From positions 76,505 through 140,504 of the forward strand of contig CAWJTR010000039.1 of NCBI GenBank assembly GCA_963845735.1: a stretch of 64,000 nt of DNA. The letters run 5' to 3'. The notes under the pieces are model-generated. The model did no database searches, had not been told where the DNA came from, and saw only the letters and a program-made list of their open reading frames with translations. This DNA comes from AP-15 sp963845735. GTDB taxonomy: Bacteria; Pseudomonadota; Alphaproteobacteria; ATCC43930; CGMCC-115725. A program made the translations under genes and the position numbers. Below are positions 27,681 to 37,101 of this stretch, piece after piece (the stretch's first letter is position 1; every line of letters starts with the position of its first letter).

Positions 27681-28211
27681 TCAGAGAACTTTTTGGAAAT
27701 AAAGTCGGCGAAGGCCAGAGCCGACTGTTTTGTTGCTCTCTATCTCGGCTATGTCCTCACGGAGTATCTGATACCCGGCGTTCATGTAGAGAGCGATCGC
27801 GGCACTTTGTATTTCGGCGGTGCTCAGCTCAAGTCTCGCTATATTGCGCCGTCGGCATTCATCTTCGGCGTACTGGAGCATGCGGCGACCGATTCCGTTT
27901 CGTCGCGCCACCGCATCGACATACATACGCCGCAACTCCATCGCGTCGGGCGCGGCGCGCTCCAGACCAAATGTGCCGACGAGCCTATTACTGCGGATCG
28001 ACACCCAGAAACCGCCATCGTGCTCGCGATAATAGTCGGCAATCCGATCGATCTCCGCGGCCAGCGCACGTTCAATATAGGCTTCAAAGGCATCGCGGAG
28101 GTCCGGCGGGCTGAGAAGCCGGTTTGTAGCGATAAATAGCTCCCGGACCTGGGGAGCGTCATCGTCCGCGAACGGGCGAATTTCAATCTCGGTGTCCAAG
28201 TTTGCTACCAT
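27681..28211 (-). CDS. GNAT-family N-acetyltransferase
   Basis: A 176-residue acetyl-CoA-dependent acyltransferase. The core shows IEIRPFADDDAPQVRELFIA, ELRRMYVDAVARRNGIGRRM (motif A, with R-R-N-G-I-G binding the pyrophosphate of CoA), ECRRRNIARLELSTAEIQSA and ALYMNAGYQILREDI (motif B). ATG 28211 gives a normal N-terminus; an in-frame start at 28274 would overlap the methyltransferase. The substrate is unknown. Confidence 0.85.
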   Translation of the reverse strand: MVANLDTEIEIRPFADDDAPQVRELFIATNRLLSPPDLRDAFEAYIERALAAEIDRIADYYREHDGGFWVSIRSNRLVGTFGLERAAPDAMELRRMYVDAVARRNGIGRRMLQYAEDECRRRNIARLELSTAEIQSAAIALYMNAGYQILREDIAEIESNKTVGSGLRRLYFQKVL

Positions 28212-28242
28212 ATTCGAGCACGCGCTTTGCTGGTCACGCCGG

Positions 28243-28995
28243 CTAGGCGCGTTTTGTGAACACGAACCAGTCAATTTCTTCGGTCACAGCCTCAGCCGGG
28301 TTGATATTGAGACGACGAGCGCGAAGCGCAGCCATTCCCTGATCGAACTCTATATCAGACAGACACGCCAGGAAGGAGTTGGCGCGCAGTGCCGACTTCT
28401 GAACGAAGCTTGGCCAGTCCGGGGCTACGCCTTCCGTGACGATCTCATGGTGCCTTGGCGTGAAGCCGACGGTCGCAAAGTTCGAACTGATCTCATCGTG
28501 GGATGGCAAGTCGGCATCGAGCATGGCCCGCACTGCCGGGAAAAAATTTGGCACGACGACATCGTTTTCGCGCGTTCCGGTGCGGATGCAAACGTAACCA
28601 CCGATGCGCAGGACACGCCGGCATTCTTGCGCTATCGCAGCCGGATCGGGCAGGTGGTGATAGATCTGCGACATAGACACGAGATCGACGCAGCTGTTCC
28701 GGAGCGGAAGCTCGTGTGCGGACGCCTGCCCAAATACGACAGGGCTCGTTGCCGGTTTCCGCCGGGCCTGGTCGATCATTTTCTCGGATGGATCGAGCCC
28801 GATGACCCCCGCAGCGAGTTCGGCTGCGAGCATTTCGGAAAAGCGCCCGGTGCCACAGCCGAGGTCTACGACCAGCGAGACAGCGGTCCGGTCGACATGG
28901 GTCGATAACAAGCGTTGCCAACGCCGGCGTCTTGCTGGCGTCAGTGCGCGTGGCTCATCGTAAGTCGTCGCGATGCCGGATTGATCATAGTCCAT
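28243..28995 (-). CDS. Class I SAM-dependent methyltransferase
   Basis: A 250-residue methyltransferase. Motif I is LVVDLGCGTGRFSEMLA, motif II VIGLDPSEKMIDQAR, followed by GQASAHELPLRNSCVDLVSM and the post-motif RVLRIGGYVCIRTGTREND. The C-terminal part ends EEIDWFVFTKRA. The pattern is UbiE/COQ5-like in the core; the acceptor cannot be inferred. ATG 28995 (MDYDQSGIATTYDEPRALTP) is preferred to an upstream ATG at 29040. It lies 31 bases upstream of the GNAT gene, probably the same transcript. Confidence 0.87.
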   Translation of the reverse strand: MDYDQSGIATTYDEPRALTPARRRRWQRLLSTHVDRTAVSLVVDLGCGTGRFSEMLAAELAAGVIGLDPSEKMIDQARRKPATSPVVFGQASAHELPLRNSCVDLVSMSQIYHHLPDPAAIAQECRRVLRIGGYVCIRTGTRENDVVVPNFFPAVRAMLDADLPSHDEISSNFATVGFTPRHHEIVTEGVAPDWPSFVQKSALRANSFLACLSDIEFDQGMAALRARRLNINPAEAVTEEIDWFVFTKRA

Positions 28996-29208
28996 CGCAA
29001 TGATGATCCTCTCGAACGCGGCCAAGTCGGGATAGATCACTAGCCACCAAAGGTCGAGCGGGTCCAGCCGACACGCGATAACCGCTCATCGTTGCCAGCA
29101 TTCGTTTGTCAGGCGACGAGACCGCCGCGCCAGCCCGGAGCCCAAACTGACCGCCGCCTTTTCTTGTGCGTGCAGAACATATGTGCGAAATAGTGGCCGC
29201 GCCGCCCG

Positions 29209-29646
29209 CTATCCGGCGACTGCAAGCAAACGGCCCGGCTCCTGCGAAGCGCTAACCGGATGCCCGTCGCGGCGCCACCAATCGAGTCCGCCGAGCAATT
29301 CTTTGACGCGAAATCCCAGCCGCGCGAGCTTGTACGCGCCCTTGTTCGATGCATTGCAACCAATCCCATCGCAATAGACGACATAGACCTTGCTGCGGTC
29401 GAAGCGTGCGACGGTTTCCGCGTTCATGTCGCGATGTGGGAAACTGATCGCGCCGGGGATGTGGCCCGTGATGTATGCGTCGCGGGAGCGAGCGGCGATC
29501 ACCACTATGTCAGCAAGGGCGGCCTTGAGATCGACCGACAAATCCCATGAATCGGTGTGAAACCGCAGCTTGTCTTCCATTATCGTCGCGGTTTCACCGG
29601 GCTCGGGCACGCCAAATTCAAGAACCGCTGAAATCTCGTTCGCCAT
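29209..29646 (-). CDS. Rhodanese-like domain protein
   Basis: A 145-residue single-domain rhodanese (sulfurtransferase fold). The N-terminus lacks a signal peptide. The CH2A-like segment AYITGHIPGAISFPHRDMNA leads to the active loop VVYCDGIGCNASNKGA, where the first Cys is the predicted persulfide site, then RVKELLGGLDWWRRDGHP. GGAGGTCGATC precedes ATG 29646. The physiological sulfur donor and acceptor are unknown. Confidence 0.87.
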   Translation of the reverse strand: MANEISAVLEFGVPEPGETATIMEDKLRFHTDSWDLSVDLKAALADIVVIAARSRDAYITGHIPGAISFPHRDMNAETVARFDRSKVYVVYCDGIGCNASNKGAYKLARLGFRVKELLGGLDWWRRDGHPVSASQEPGRLLAVAG

Positions 29647-29839
29647 GATCGACCTCCGTTCCCGAGGAACGTCCCGATCTTCGATCACCCGGCCTGAGGC
29701 TCAACTCCACGAGCTAAGGGCCGGACATCCGCGTCTAGAAGACGGCCACACCTCTACGTGATAATCGGGTCTTAGTTCCCGATTCGCCCTACGGCAAGTC
29801 GAACGTGATAGAAGAAGGGAGAGAAACACGGGGGCAGGC

Positions 29840-30807
29840 ATGAGCGAAGACAGAGTTGGCGCTGTGGCCAAGGCGGCGCGCATGGAAGAGATCATCCGCG
29901 CCTATATCCAGGCCTGCAACGATGCCGACGCCGAAGCGATTGCGGCGTGCTTCTGCTCCGATGCGGTCCATTACTTTCCCGCGGGTGATCCGCGCCGAAC
30001 AAAATGGCTCGGAGCGGCGACGATCGGCAGCAACTTCGCCAAGATCGTCGAGCAACAAGGCGTCTGCTGGAGACGTGGCGAGATCATTGCTGCGCGACAG
30101 CTTCGCTCGCTGCTGGCGCAGCCGAGCTCCCCAGATCGGCGACCAGAGGGGTGCTCACCTCCTGCCGAACAGCCCGGCGCCGCTCGGCGCTGTGGCCGTT
30201 GATCGAGCGTTCGATCTCGAACAGGGCGTCGATACGCCGGACCGCGTCCATCGCCAACGGCGAGATCACTCCCGGCGTTTTGCCCTGTGCCTTGCGGCGG
30301 GCGTTGGCGGCGATGTCGGCCATGACGAAGAACGGCCGGCGGGCATGGACCCAGCACGCCGCCTCAACGAGCGGGCTTGGCTTGCGGTTGGCCTCATAGA
30401 GCTTGTTGTATCCGCCGTAGGCGTCGGCTTGGAAGATCCCGGCATAGTCGGCCAGATGCCGCCGGGCATGTTCGCCAGCCCGATCGCGCGAGTAATAAAG
30501 CATCGCGGCCGGCGGATCCTGCCCCCCGAACGGGCGATCGTCGCGCACATAAACCCAGCATCGCCCGGTGTCGGTCACCGTCGATCAATTAGTCATCGAT
30601 GCCGATCGCGGCGCCGCGGTGCTAGAGTGGACAAGATTTAACCGCGAACGCGACCGCCTCATCCGTGGCGTGGATTGGTTTGTCTTCGACCCCGAAACTC
30701 TTTCTATTCTGGAAGTGCGCCCTTACACGGCGGCTCCGATGGAGTTGAGCCTGCCTCGCCAAGAGCTAGGCGGGTTTGATTATGCCGGTCGGGGATATCC
30801 GACGTGA
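29840..30807 (+). pseudogene. NTF2/SnoaL-like gene split by an IS66 fragment
   Basis: The 5' part (29840-30070) gives MSEDRVGAVAKAARMEEIIR, AYIQACNDADAEAIAACFCS and FAKIVEQQGVCW. The 3' part (30577-30807) continues TVDQLVIDADRGAAVLEWTR, FNRERDRLIRGVDWFVFDPE and ends QELGGFDYAGRGYPT. Removing the 506 bases between them restores a continuous 153-residue protein of the NTF2/SnoaL cone fold. The insert length is not a multiple of three, so translation fails. Several alphaproteobacteria carry intact relatives with the same ending. Confidence 0.85.
30071..30576 (-). pseudogene. Internal fragment of an IS66-family transposase (TnpC)
   Basis: Read on the minus strand: VTDTGRCWVYVRDDRPFGG, MLYYSRDRAGEHARRHLADY with AGIFQADAYGGYNKLYE (catalytic Asp region), ACWVHARRPFFVMADIAANA and RIDALFEIERSINGHSAERR, then after a frame change RQQRAKLSRSNDLAT. 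These are all internal TnpC segments. Neither IS66 terminus, nor TnpA or TnpB, nor the TnpC N- or C-terminus is present. It sits precisely inside the NTF2-like gene. Confidence 0.85.
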
Positions 30808-31070
30808 TCGCCTGAGTGCGGGGCAGATGATGGAGAGGAACGGCACAACGAGAATCCTGCCGGTGCCGATGGGCACCGCGGCTGCCCCCGCCCGTGTGTA
30901 ACCGATCGCCCAGCTCGCCGTAATTCCCAAAGAAGAAATCTGGCTGCAAAAGCAGAAGAGTGCCCGCACCCGCCGCGCCTACCGCCTCGACGCACCATTT
31001 CATGCGCACCCTCGGGATTGGATATTGGGTAGAACGGCGACCGTCGGATCCCTCCCAATAGCCGCCTTGG

Positions 31071-31688
31071 CTAGAGAAGCCCGAGGCTGGTGAGTTCGAC
31101 GCGCAGCAATGCGGCCGAGGTGAAATGGATGCCGTGGATACCGAAACGAACGGCGGCCTCAGCATTAATCGGCACATCGTCGATGTAGACCGCGCGATGC
31201 GGATCGATCGCAAAGCGTTCGATCGCAATCTCGTATATACGTGGGTCGGGCTTGATCACTCCGACTTCGCCCGACACGACAACCCCGCGCAGCCAGCGTA
31301 GAAATTCGAACCGCGCGACGGTTGGCGGATAGGTTTCGGCGGAGAAATTGGTAAGCCCGTAAAGCGGAACGCCGCGCTGTTGCAGATCGACGAGGATCTC
31401 GACGCTGCCGGCGATCGGGCCCGGCATCATCTCGTCAAAGCGCGCGCCATAGGCATCGATCAGTGCGGCCTTGTCGGGATGTTCGGCTTTGAGCAGTCTG
31501 GCCCCCTCGGCAAAGCTGCGCCCCGCGTCCTGGCAACGGTTCCAGTCAGGCGTGCAGACCGTTGCGAGAAACGCCTCCATCGCTGCCTCGTCGCTCGCAA
31601 ACAGTTTGCGATAGAGGTGGCGCGGATTCCAGTCGATCAGCACGCCGCCAAGGTCGAAGATCACAATGTCCCGGCAGCTTTGTGGCAT
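31071..31688 (-). CDS. HAD-superfamily hydrolase (HAD-IA)
   Basis: A 205-residue hydrolase. Motif I IVIFDLGGVLIDWNPRHLYR contains the nucleophile Asp; the second acidic residue is replaced by Gly, as in the YihX/epoxide-hydrolase-N-like branch. Motif II is LYGLTNFSAETYPP, the Lys in VGVIKPDPRIYEIA, and motif III YIDDVPINAEAAVRFG. Members dephosphorylate small substrates such as sugar phosphates. ATG 31688 starts MPQSCRDIVIFD. Confidence 0.87.
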   Translation of the reverse strand: MPQSCRDIVIFDLGGVLIDWNPRHLYRKLFASDEAAMEAFLATVCTPDWNRCQDAGRSFAEGARLLKAEHPDKAALIDAYGARFDEMMPGPIAGSVEILVDLQQRGVPLYGLTNFSAETYPPTVARFEFLRWLRGVVVSGEVGVIKPDPRIYEIAIERFAIDPHRAVYIDDVPINAEAAVRFGIHGIHFTSAALLRVELTSLGLL

Positions 31689-31757
31689 AAGGTCCAGTTC
31701 TCCCTGTCATTTGAGCAATTATCTGGCGAGAGGCTTTGAGAGTTATCTAGCGCGAAA

Positions 31758-31794
31758 TGTCCGGCTAGCTGGGATGAGCACGTCAAACCGGACA
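31758..31794. repeat. TGTCCGG inverted pair
   Basis: TGTCCGG (31758-31764) faces CCGGACA (31788-31794) in the spacer between the HAD and transglutaminase genes. The same TGTCCGG core occurs twice at the left end of the ISNCY-type element at 46019-46060, so this may be an orphan IS end. No transposase sequence adjoins. Confidence 0.3.
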
Positions 31795-31866
31795 GGTTGA
31801 TTAACGGACGCGAAGATCGAAATCGTAATGAGGCTTCTCGCCTAGTGAGGTGAGCTCTAAACCTTG

Positions 31867-32904
31867 CTAGGCGATCTCCTTCGACGAGATCACATAGGTA
31901 AAGGTCGTCGGGTCGAGCGAGTCCTCGGTGCCATCGGGGGTTTCGGCGTAGGGATACATCAGAAAGCCGATCGGCCCGTCCTTCATGCCCGCCAAGGTGA
32001 AGTCGCGGGCATAGTTGAACCCGACCCAGTTCATTTCCCAATTGCCGAACAGGCGCTCTCGCAGCGCCCTAACCTTGTCACTGTCGAGCGCGACCTGCTC
32101 TTCGAGCACGACCTTGCGCACATCGGCGGGGTCGACTGGGAACCAGCCCTTCCCCTCGATGAAGACCTCGGCGCGGCAATGCTGCGCCTTGCTGATGTCG
32201 CCGGATTTGCCCAGCGATTTCGACACCTTCGAGTCAGCGACGCGGATGCCAAAGAGGTCGCGTGCCGGTAGCCCCGCCGCCCGGGCGAGCGCGACATAGA
32301 GCGAATTGATGTCGGCACACTTGCCGCCAAGATCGCCCGATCTGAGCATGAAGGCAACGTTGCCGAGCCCGCAGCCTCTCGTCTCAGCCCGGCGAAACGT
32401 GTTCTCGACAACCCAGTCGTAGATCGCCCGCGCCTTGTCGAGGGGTGCGGTACGCGCGCCCACGATTTCCCGTGCCTTGGTCAGCACAATACCATCGGTC
32501 GGCGAACTCGGCGTCGGGCGCAGATACTCGGCAAGCTCCTGGCGCGAGGCGTCGGGATAGAAGCCGGACCGGTCGCGCGTCATGACCCGGGCGGTAATTT
32601 TCACGTCGCGCGGGGTCGTCAGTTCCAGCCACTCCGCCGAGACGATGGGCGCGCGTGAAGTCCCTTCCCAGAGCACATAGGCGGGGGCCGACGAGCGCCA
32701 GCCGAGATCGACGACGCGCTGATAGTCGAGTGCATCCTGGGGCACCGGTACCCAGAGTTGCGCCGGCACACTCGCATCTTTCAAAGTAATGACGGAGGTG
32801 ATCTCGAATTCCCGCCAGCCTTGCGGCACGGCATGCGCGCGCCGCCCGGCCGCTGCGCTCGCGCCGGCGGCCACTATGCTCTTGATGAAGTCCCGTCGTT
32901 GCAT
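31867..32904 (-). CDS. Tat-exported transglutaminase-like protein
   Basis: A 345-residue protein. It begins MQRRDFIKSIVAAGASAAAG, a twin-arginine (RRDF) signal peptide with an Ala-rich hydrophobic segment, so it is likely exported folded. The transglutaminase-like cysteine-peptidase core shows GGKCADINSLYVALARAAGL (nucleophile Cys), KAQHCRAEVFIEGKGWFPVD (His and Asp of the triad). GGGAGGTAGCCCG before ATG 32904 fixes the start. Whether it cleaves or cross-links peptides is unknown. Confidence 0.88.
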   Translation of the reverse strand: MQRRDFIKSIVAAGASAAAGRRAHAVPQGWREFEITSVITLKDASVPAQLWVPVPQDALDYQRVVDLGWRSSAPAYVLWEGTSRAPIVSAEWLELTTPRDVKITARVMTRDRSGFYPDASRQELAEYLRPTPSSPTDGIVLTKAREIVGARTAPLDKARAIYDWVVENTFRRAETRGCGLGNVAFMLRSGDLGGKCADINSLYVALARAAGLPARDLFGIRVADSKVSKSLGKSGDISKAQHCRAEVFIEGKGWFPVDPADVRKVVLEEQVALDSDKVRALRERLFGNWEMNWVGFNYARDFTLAGMKDGPIGFLMYPYAETPDGTEDSLDPTTFTYVISSKEIA

Positions 32905-33410
32905 CGGGCTACCTCCCTGATGCCGGTGCGTCGCAAGGCGCACCAGGGATCGTTTTGAAACGGGTCAGGTTGTGTGGAGAAACGATAATGTCTGACAGCG
33001 TGGTTGTCACCACGACCCCATCAAATCATGAAAAAAAACACTGGTCGAGACAGGCTGGGGGACTAGATAGGATTCGAACTTAGACTGGCGGAGCCGGAGT
33101 CCAGAGGGGCAGGTGTGTGCCCGCATGGGATGGCAGCCGGAAAATGGGCGCCCTTTTCCGGGAGGTGGCGAATGAGCGGGCATCAAGGCCCTTGTCCGCC
33201 GGGCCAAGCCGGGGGCGACCTCGCAACACTGAAGGTCTCGTCGTGCGCAGGCGTGGCGATGTGCGGCTGGAGCATTGATGCGGGGTCGCAGCTGCCGCGG
33301 ATCTGCGCTTTTCCTTACTGTCGATCCGCGGCGAAATTCTCCCGTTCGATAGACAAAGACCGAGTGCCCAGGATCGAACGACACCCGCGATGGCTATCGG
33401 GAGGAAGGGC
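32905..33410. other. Gene-free spacer
   Basis: No convincing coding frame. A tRNA-like string (GGATTCGAAC on the plus strand near 33070) resembles a T-loop but no cloverleaf can be drawn. The right end carries the GGGAGGAAGGGC ribosome site of the MFS remnant. Confidence 0.4.
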
Positions 33411-34500
33411 ATGGAAGAGTGCGTCATCCGCAGGGTCAGCTGGCGCATCGTCCCGTTCATCGCGCTATGTTACTTCGTCTGCTATCTCGATCGCGTCTAC
33501 GTCGGCTTCGCCGCGCTTACGATGAACGATGATCTCGGCTTCACCGCGACCGTGTTTGGCTGGGGCGCCGGCATCTTCTTTTTCGGCTACTTCCTGTTCG
33601 AGGTGCCGAGCAATCTGGCGCTGGAGCAGTTCGGGGCGCGGTTGTGGATCGCCCGCATCATGCTGACCTGGGTCTGCTGTCGGCCGGCATGGCGTTTATC
33701 TGGAACGAGGCAAGCTTTCTCGTCGCGCGCTTTCTCTTGGGTGCGGCCGAGGCCGGTTTCTTTCCTGGTATCATCCTATTCCTGACCTATTGGTTTCCGG
33801 CCGCTTATCGCGCCCGTATGGTCGGCCGCTTCATGGCGGCGGTGCCGATTTCGACCGTGATCGGCGCCCCGCTCTCCGGCATGATCCTCGGTCTCGACGG
33901 GGTGTGAGGGCTCAAGGGCTGGCAGTGGCTCTTCATCTGCGAGGGCGTGCCCACGGTGCTGCTCGGTCTCGTCGTGCTGTTCTATCTGACCGATGGCCCG
34001 GAGAAGGCAAGCTGGCTTGACTCCAACGAGCGTGCTTGGCTGAGCGACCGCTTCCGCCGCGAGCGGATGGTTCGCGAATCGCACGCCCGGCACAGCTTAT
34101 GGTAGGCGCTGAAGCACCTCGGGTGTTGCTGTTGGGCCTTGTCTATTTCGGCAATGCCGCGGCCAACTACGGTCTCGGCTTCTGGTTGCCGACAATCGTC
34201 AAGGGCTTTGGTGTCAGCAATCTGCAAACCGGGTTCATTACCGCGATCCCCTACGTTGTCGGGGCGTTCTCGATGGTGCTGTGGCCGCTGCTCTCGGACC
34301 GAATGCAGGAGCGCAAGTGGAATACGGCGCTGGCGTTTCTGCTGACCGCGGCGTCGCTGGCCGCATCGAACTGGTTTCCCGATCCGGTGCAAAAGATCGC
34401 CGTCCTGTGCATTTGTGCGATCGGCCTGTTCGCAATCGCGCCGTTGTTCTGGACCCTACCGATCGCGTTTTTGAGCGGCACGGCGGCGGCCGGCGGCATG
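33411..34500 (+). pseudogene. ACS/anion-cation-symporter-type MFS, stop and frameshifts, 3' cut
   Basis: ATG 33411 has an excellent ribosome site. The pieces are MEECVIRRVSWRIVPFIALC, YFVCYLDRVYVGFAALTMND, GWGAGIFFFGYFLFEVPSNL, then after a frame change near 33670 FLVARFLLGAAEAGFFPGII. An in-frame TGA at 33905-33907 interrupts GLDGV*GLKGWQWLFICEGV. Another change near 34100 leads to LVYFGNAAANYGLGFWLPTI. The frame stops resembling the family at SGTAAAGG (about 34500), so the last three or so helices are missing. Relatives carry organic anions such as tartrate or phthalate. Confidence 0.8.
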
Positions 34501-34735
34501 AAGGACAAGAAAGGCAAGATCGACAGGGCCGGTTTGGGTCGACTCCGACGGCTGGATAGTGGCTCCACGAACGGCCGCTATCGGCGCGTCTCGTCCATTC
34601 CCGTGCGCCCTGGCGAAGGTCCCTTTAGTAAACCGAGAGCGGGCGCTCAGCCGCGGCGGCGCAAACCGCTCTTCGCGCTTGTATCTTGGACCCCCTCGGC
34701 GACCACGGTTATTGGGCGATCGCGGCGTCCGCCGG

Positions 34736-35194
34736 TCAGGGATTGTGCGGTGCGTTTTGGCCGGGGATACGCACCGGGTATTGGGGCAGGTTGTCGGTGA
34801 CCACGAACCAAGGCGCCTTGTCGATGATAAATGCGTGCGCGTCGGGGCGGACGCCGGGGTCGTCGTCGAGCGTCGCCAGTGCAACGCCATAGAGCGCCAC
34901 GGCGCCGGGGTCGGTCTGCGCGCTGCGCGAGCGTTCGTCGAATTTCACCAGCACCGGCGCGCCACACACTTTGCAGAAGCCGCGATGCGTACCAGGTGTC
35001 GACTCGTAGAACGAGACAAGCTCCTCGCCGGCGAGAAAGCGGAAATCGGCGGCAGCGCCTCGCGCCCGCGTACGGAATGGCGCGCCATGCGCCTTTTGGC
35101 ACTGCCGGCAATGGCAACGCGAGGATCGCATCAAGGGGCCGTCAATCTCGAAGCGCACCTCGCCGCACAGGCAGCTGCCCTGCAGCGCCGTCAT
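34736..35194 (-). CDS. GFA-family zinc protein
   Basis: A 152-residue protein of the glutathione-dependent formaldehyde-activating (GFA/CENP-V) fold. All zinc Cys pairs are visible: GSCLCGEVRFE, HCRQCQKAHGAPF and FCKVCGAPVLVKF. The family binds two zinc ions; many members have no known substrate and the formaldehyde activity is doubtful. Its ATG overlaps the stop of the 2OG-oxygenase gene by four bases (ATGA), so the two are translationally coupled. Confidence 0.87.
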   Translation of the reverse strand: MTALQGSCLCGEVRFEIDGPLMRSSRCHCRQCQKAHGAPFRTRARGAAADFRFLAGEELVSFYESTPGTHRGFCKVCGAPVLVKFDERSRSAQTDPGAVALYGVALATLDDDPGVRPDAHAFIIDKAPWFVVTDNLPQYPVRIPGQNAPHNP

Positions 35195-36183
35195 TCCGCC
35201 GCGCCCTTGGCCTGGTCACCGAATACGTTATAGGTCCGCGCCTGATAGCGGATCATGTAGTCGGTGTAATAGGTCGTCTCGTACCGGGGCGGGCGGCCGG
35301 GGCCGACGCAGGTCGGTACGGCGGCGATCGGCCAATCGACCTGGGCGTCGCAGAAAAACGCCAACGCGTAGCGCTCGATGCCGGTGCGATTGACCGCGCG
35401 GTGCGGCGTTGCGAGGAAACAGTCGTTCGTCCAGCGCAGCAACAACTGACCGCCATTGACGATGAACGCATCGGGGACGGTTGGGACGTCGATCCAATCG
35501 CCAGCCTGGGTGCGGAATGCGAGACCGGGCACGTCGTTGGGCGCGAGCAGCGTCAGGAAACTCGTATCGGTGTGTGGCGCGATACCGAATTCGTCGTCAG
35601 GCACCTTCGGCTGTGACGGGTAGTGGGTCGCGCGCAGCTTGTACTGGAAGTCGGTGAAGGGCGCATCGAAGTATGTGGCGGGGAGGTTGAGCGCGCGGGC
35701 ATAAACGCGCACCAGGCGTTGCACCAGCTGCTCGAGCGCGTCGCAGTATTCGACGAGCGCTTCGCGGAAGCCGGACAGGCCCTCGGGCCACTGATTGGCG
35801 CTCCGGAAACGCCGGCCGGAGACGACGTCGGGGTGGTCGGGGGCGAGATCGCGCGCCATGAAGAACGCCTCGTTCGCATTGGGCTTGGTGACGTTCGCCA
35901 CGACCGAGGTGCGCAGGGTGTCGCCCATCAACGGCAGATAGCCAACATTGTGCTTGTCGAGTTTGATCGTGAGCTTCTCGTCGAGCGGCCGGGCGTGAAA
36001 ACGGGCGACCTGCCGGTAGACCTCGTGCACCAGCGCCGAGGGCACGCCATGATTGACGATCGAGTAGAAGCCGATCTCGGTCAGCGCGTGGTGCAACTCG
36101 GCCGCGGCGCCGTCGAGCGCCCCGGGCTCGCCGGCGAGATAGGGGCCGAGATCGATGACCGGAATCGCGTTGGCGTCGGGCAT
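35191..36183 (-). CDS. Isopenicillin-N-synthase-like 2OG-Fe(II) oxygenase
   Basis: A 330-residue non-haem iron oxygenase. The N-terminal DIOX_N segment starts IPVIDLGPYLAGEPGALDGA and contains IGFYSIVNHGVPSALVHEVY. The iron ligands are His and Asp in IAPHTDTSFLTLL and His in FLATPHRAVNRTG; the Arg for 2-oxoglutarate is in GIERYALAFFCDA. Such enzymes hydroxylate or desaturate small molecules; no biosynthetic cluster is nearby to name the substrate. It precedes and overlaps the GFA gene. Confidence 0.88.
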   Translation of the reverse strand: MPDANAIPVIDLGPYLAGEPGALDGAAAELHHALTEIGFYSIVNHGVPSALVHEVYRQVARFHARPLDEKLTIKLDKHNVGYLPLMGDTLRTSVVANVTKPNANEAFFMARDLAPDHPDVVSGRRFRSANQWPEGLSGFREALVEYCDALEQLVQRLVRVYARALNLPATYFDAPFTDFQYKLRATHYPSQPKVPDDEFGIAPHTDTSFLTLLAPNDVPGLAFRTQAGDWIDVPTVPDAFIVNGGQLLLRWTNDCFLATPHRAVNRTGIERYALAFFCDAQVDWPIAAVPTCVGPGRPPRYETTYYTDYMIRYQARTYNVFGDQAKGAAE

Positions 36184-36400
36184 GGTTTCAGCTGGTACCC
36201 ACCGGATTTCAACGGTTTCGTGGCCAAAATCGCGCCTTTAAGCGCGTTGAGCAACGGCAAATCGCAGTCGCCCGACCGGAGAACGTGAGGGCTGCGCCGC
36301 GGAATACGGTCGCGTTCTTCGACTTCGCACCGAATCTCTAAGCGCTCTTGCCTCCGGCGTGAGTGAGGGCAACGAGGCAGCCAGAGAGGCTGCTACCGAG

Positions 36401-36904
36401 TCAGGCTGCCTTAATGTTGGTGCGCTTGACGTGATCGAGATTGGTGCCCTCGATGCGGACCAGCTTGGTGAGGCTGTCCCTTTTCGGCGAGTGCACGACA
36501 CCGACATCATAAAAGTGCGCGTCGCCCGGCTGCAGCATATAGGTCCGCTCCGGCGCGACCAGCGTCGCGTTGTTGTCATCGCCCCGCTGAACGATGCGCC
36601 AATCGGTCATTTCGGTGTCGCCGACCGCGAGCCCGTAGATCGCCCAGCTCGAACCGTGATCGTGCGGGGTTCCATGCGCCGGGGTTTCATAGACATGCCC
36701 GCAGATGCAAAAGCCGAGCTCCGGATCCTCGTACAGCACCTTGCGCGGCCGGCACTGGTCCGCGGTCAGGTGCTGGGCGATGAATTCCTTGTCCAGTGAC
36801 ACCTTGGACACGAGCGCGCAGACTGTCTGTTTCCCGGCAGGCCCGGGATCCGCCTTGAGGGCGCTGCGGATATCGGTGCCCAACTGCTCCAGCGTATAGG
36901 CCAT
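36401..36904 (-). CDS. Cupin, cysteine-dioxygenase-like
   Basis: A 167-residue single cupin. The metal motif is HGTPHDHGSSWAIYGLAVGD (two His spaced as in H-x-H and the following Ser/Trp region), and the second motif is MLQPGDAHFYDVGVVHSPKR. The arrangement resembles cysteine- or mercaptopropionate-dioxygenase-like cupins. AGGAG seven bases before ATG 36904 supports the start. The substrate is not established. Confidence 0.82.
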   Translation of the reverse strand: MAYTLEQLGTDIRSALKADPGPAGKQTVCALVSKVSLDKEFIAQHLTADQCRPRKVLYEDPELGFCICGHVYETPAHGTPHDHGSSWAIYGLAVGDTEMTDWRIVQRGDDNNATLVAPERTYMLQPGDAHFYDVGVVHSPKRDSLTKLVRIEGTNLDHVKRTNIKAA

Positions 36905-37101
36905 CTATTTGCTCCTGTGCTTTGCTTGCCTGCGTCACGACCAAGCCCGTCATTATCTCATGCGCTGGCGCCGGTAAACAGCGCGACTCGATTGTCATGC
37001 ACGGAATGGGGATTGCGGCTAAGCACTTACTCGGCCGCATCCTGGCAGGCGTTTTCTCGGCCCAATAAAGGCCAGCAGGCTGGACTGCCTGGGGACACAC
37101 G

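Noticed and set aside
29840..30807. IS66 insertion by normal transposition
   Set aside because: No IS66 termini, no accessory genes and no eight-base duplication are visible at the junctions.
30808..31070. Possible hydrophobic protein piece on the minus strand (SLGITASWAIGYTRAGAAAV)
   Set aside because: Only about 40 hydrophobic codons, no motif, and three frames look alike. Too weak to call a transporter remnant.
33060..33110. tRNA-like T-loop string GGATTCGAAC (reverse GTTCGAATCC)
   Set aside because: The flanking bases do not pair as a T-stem and no acceptor, D or anticodon arm can be found. It could at most be a degraded att fragment.
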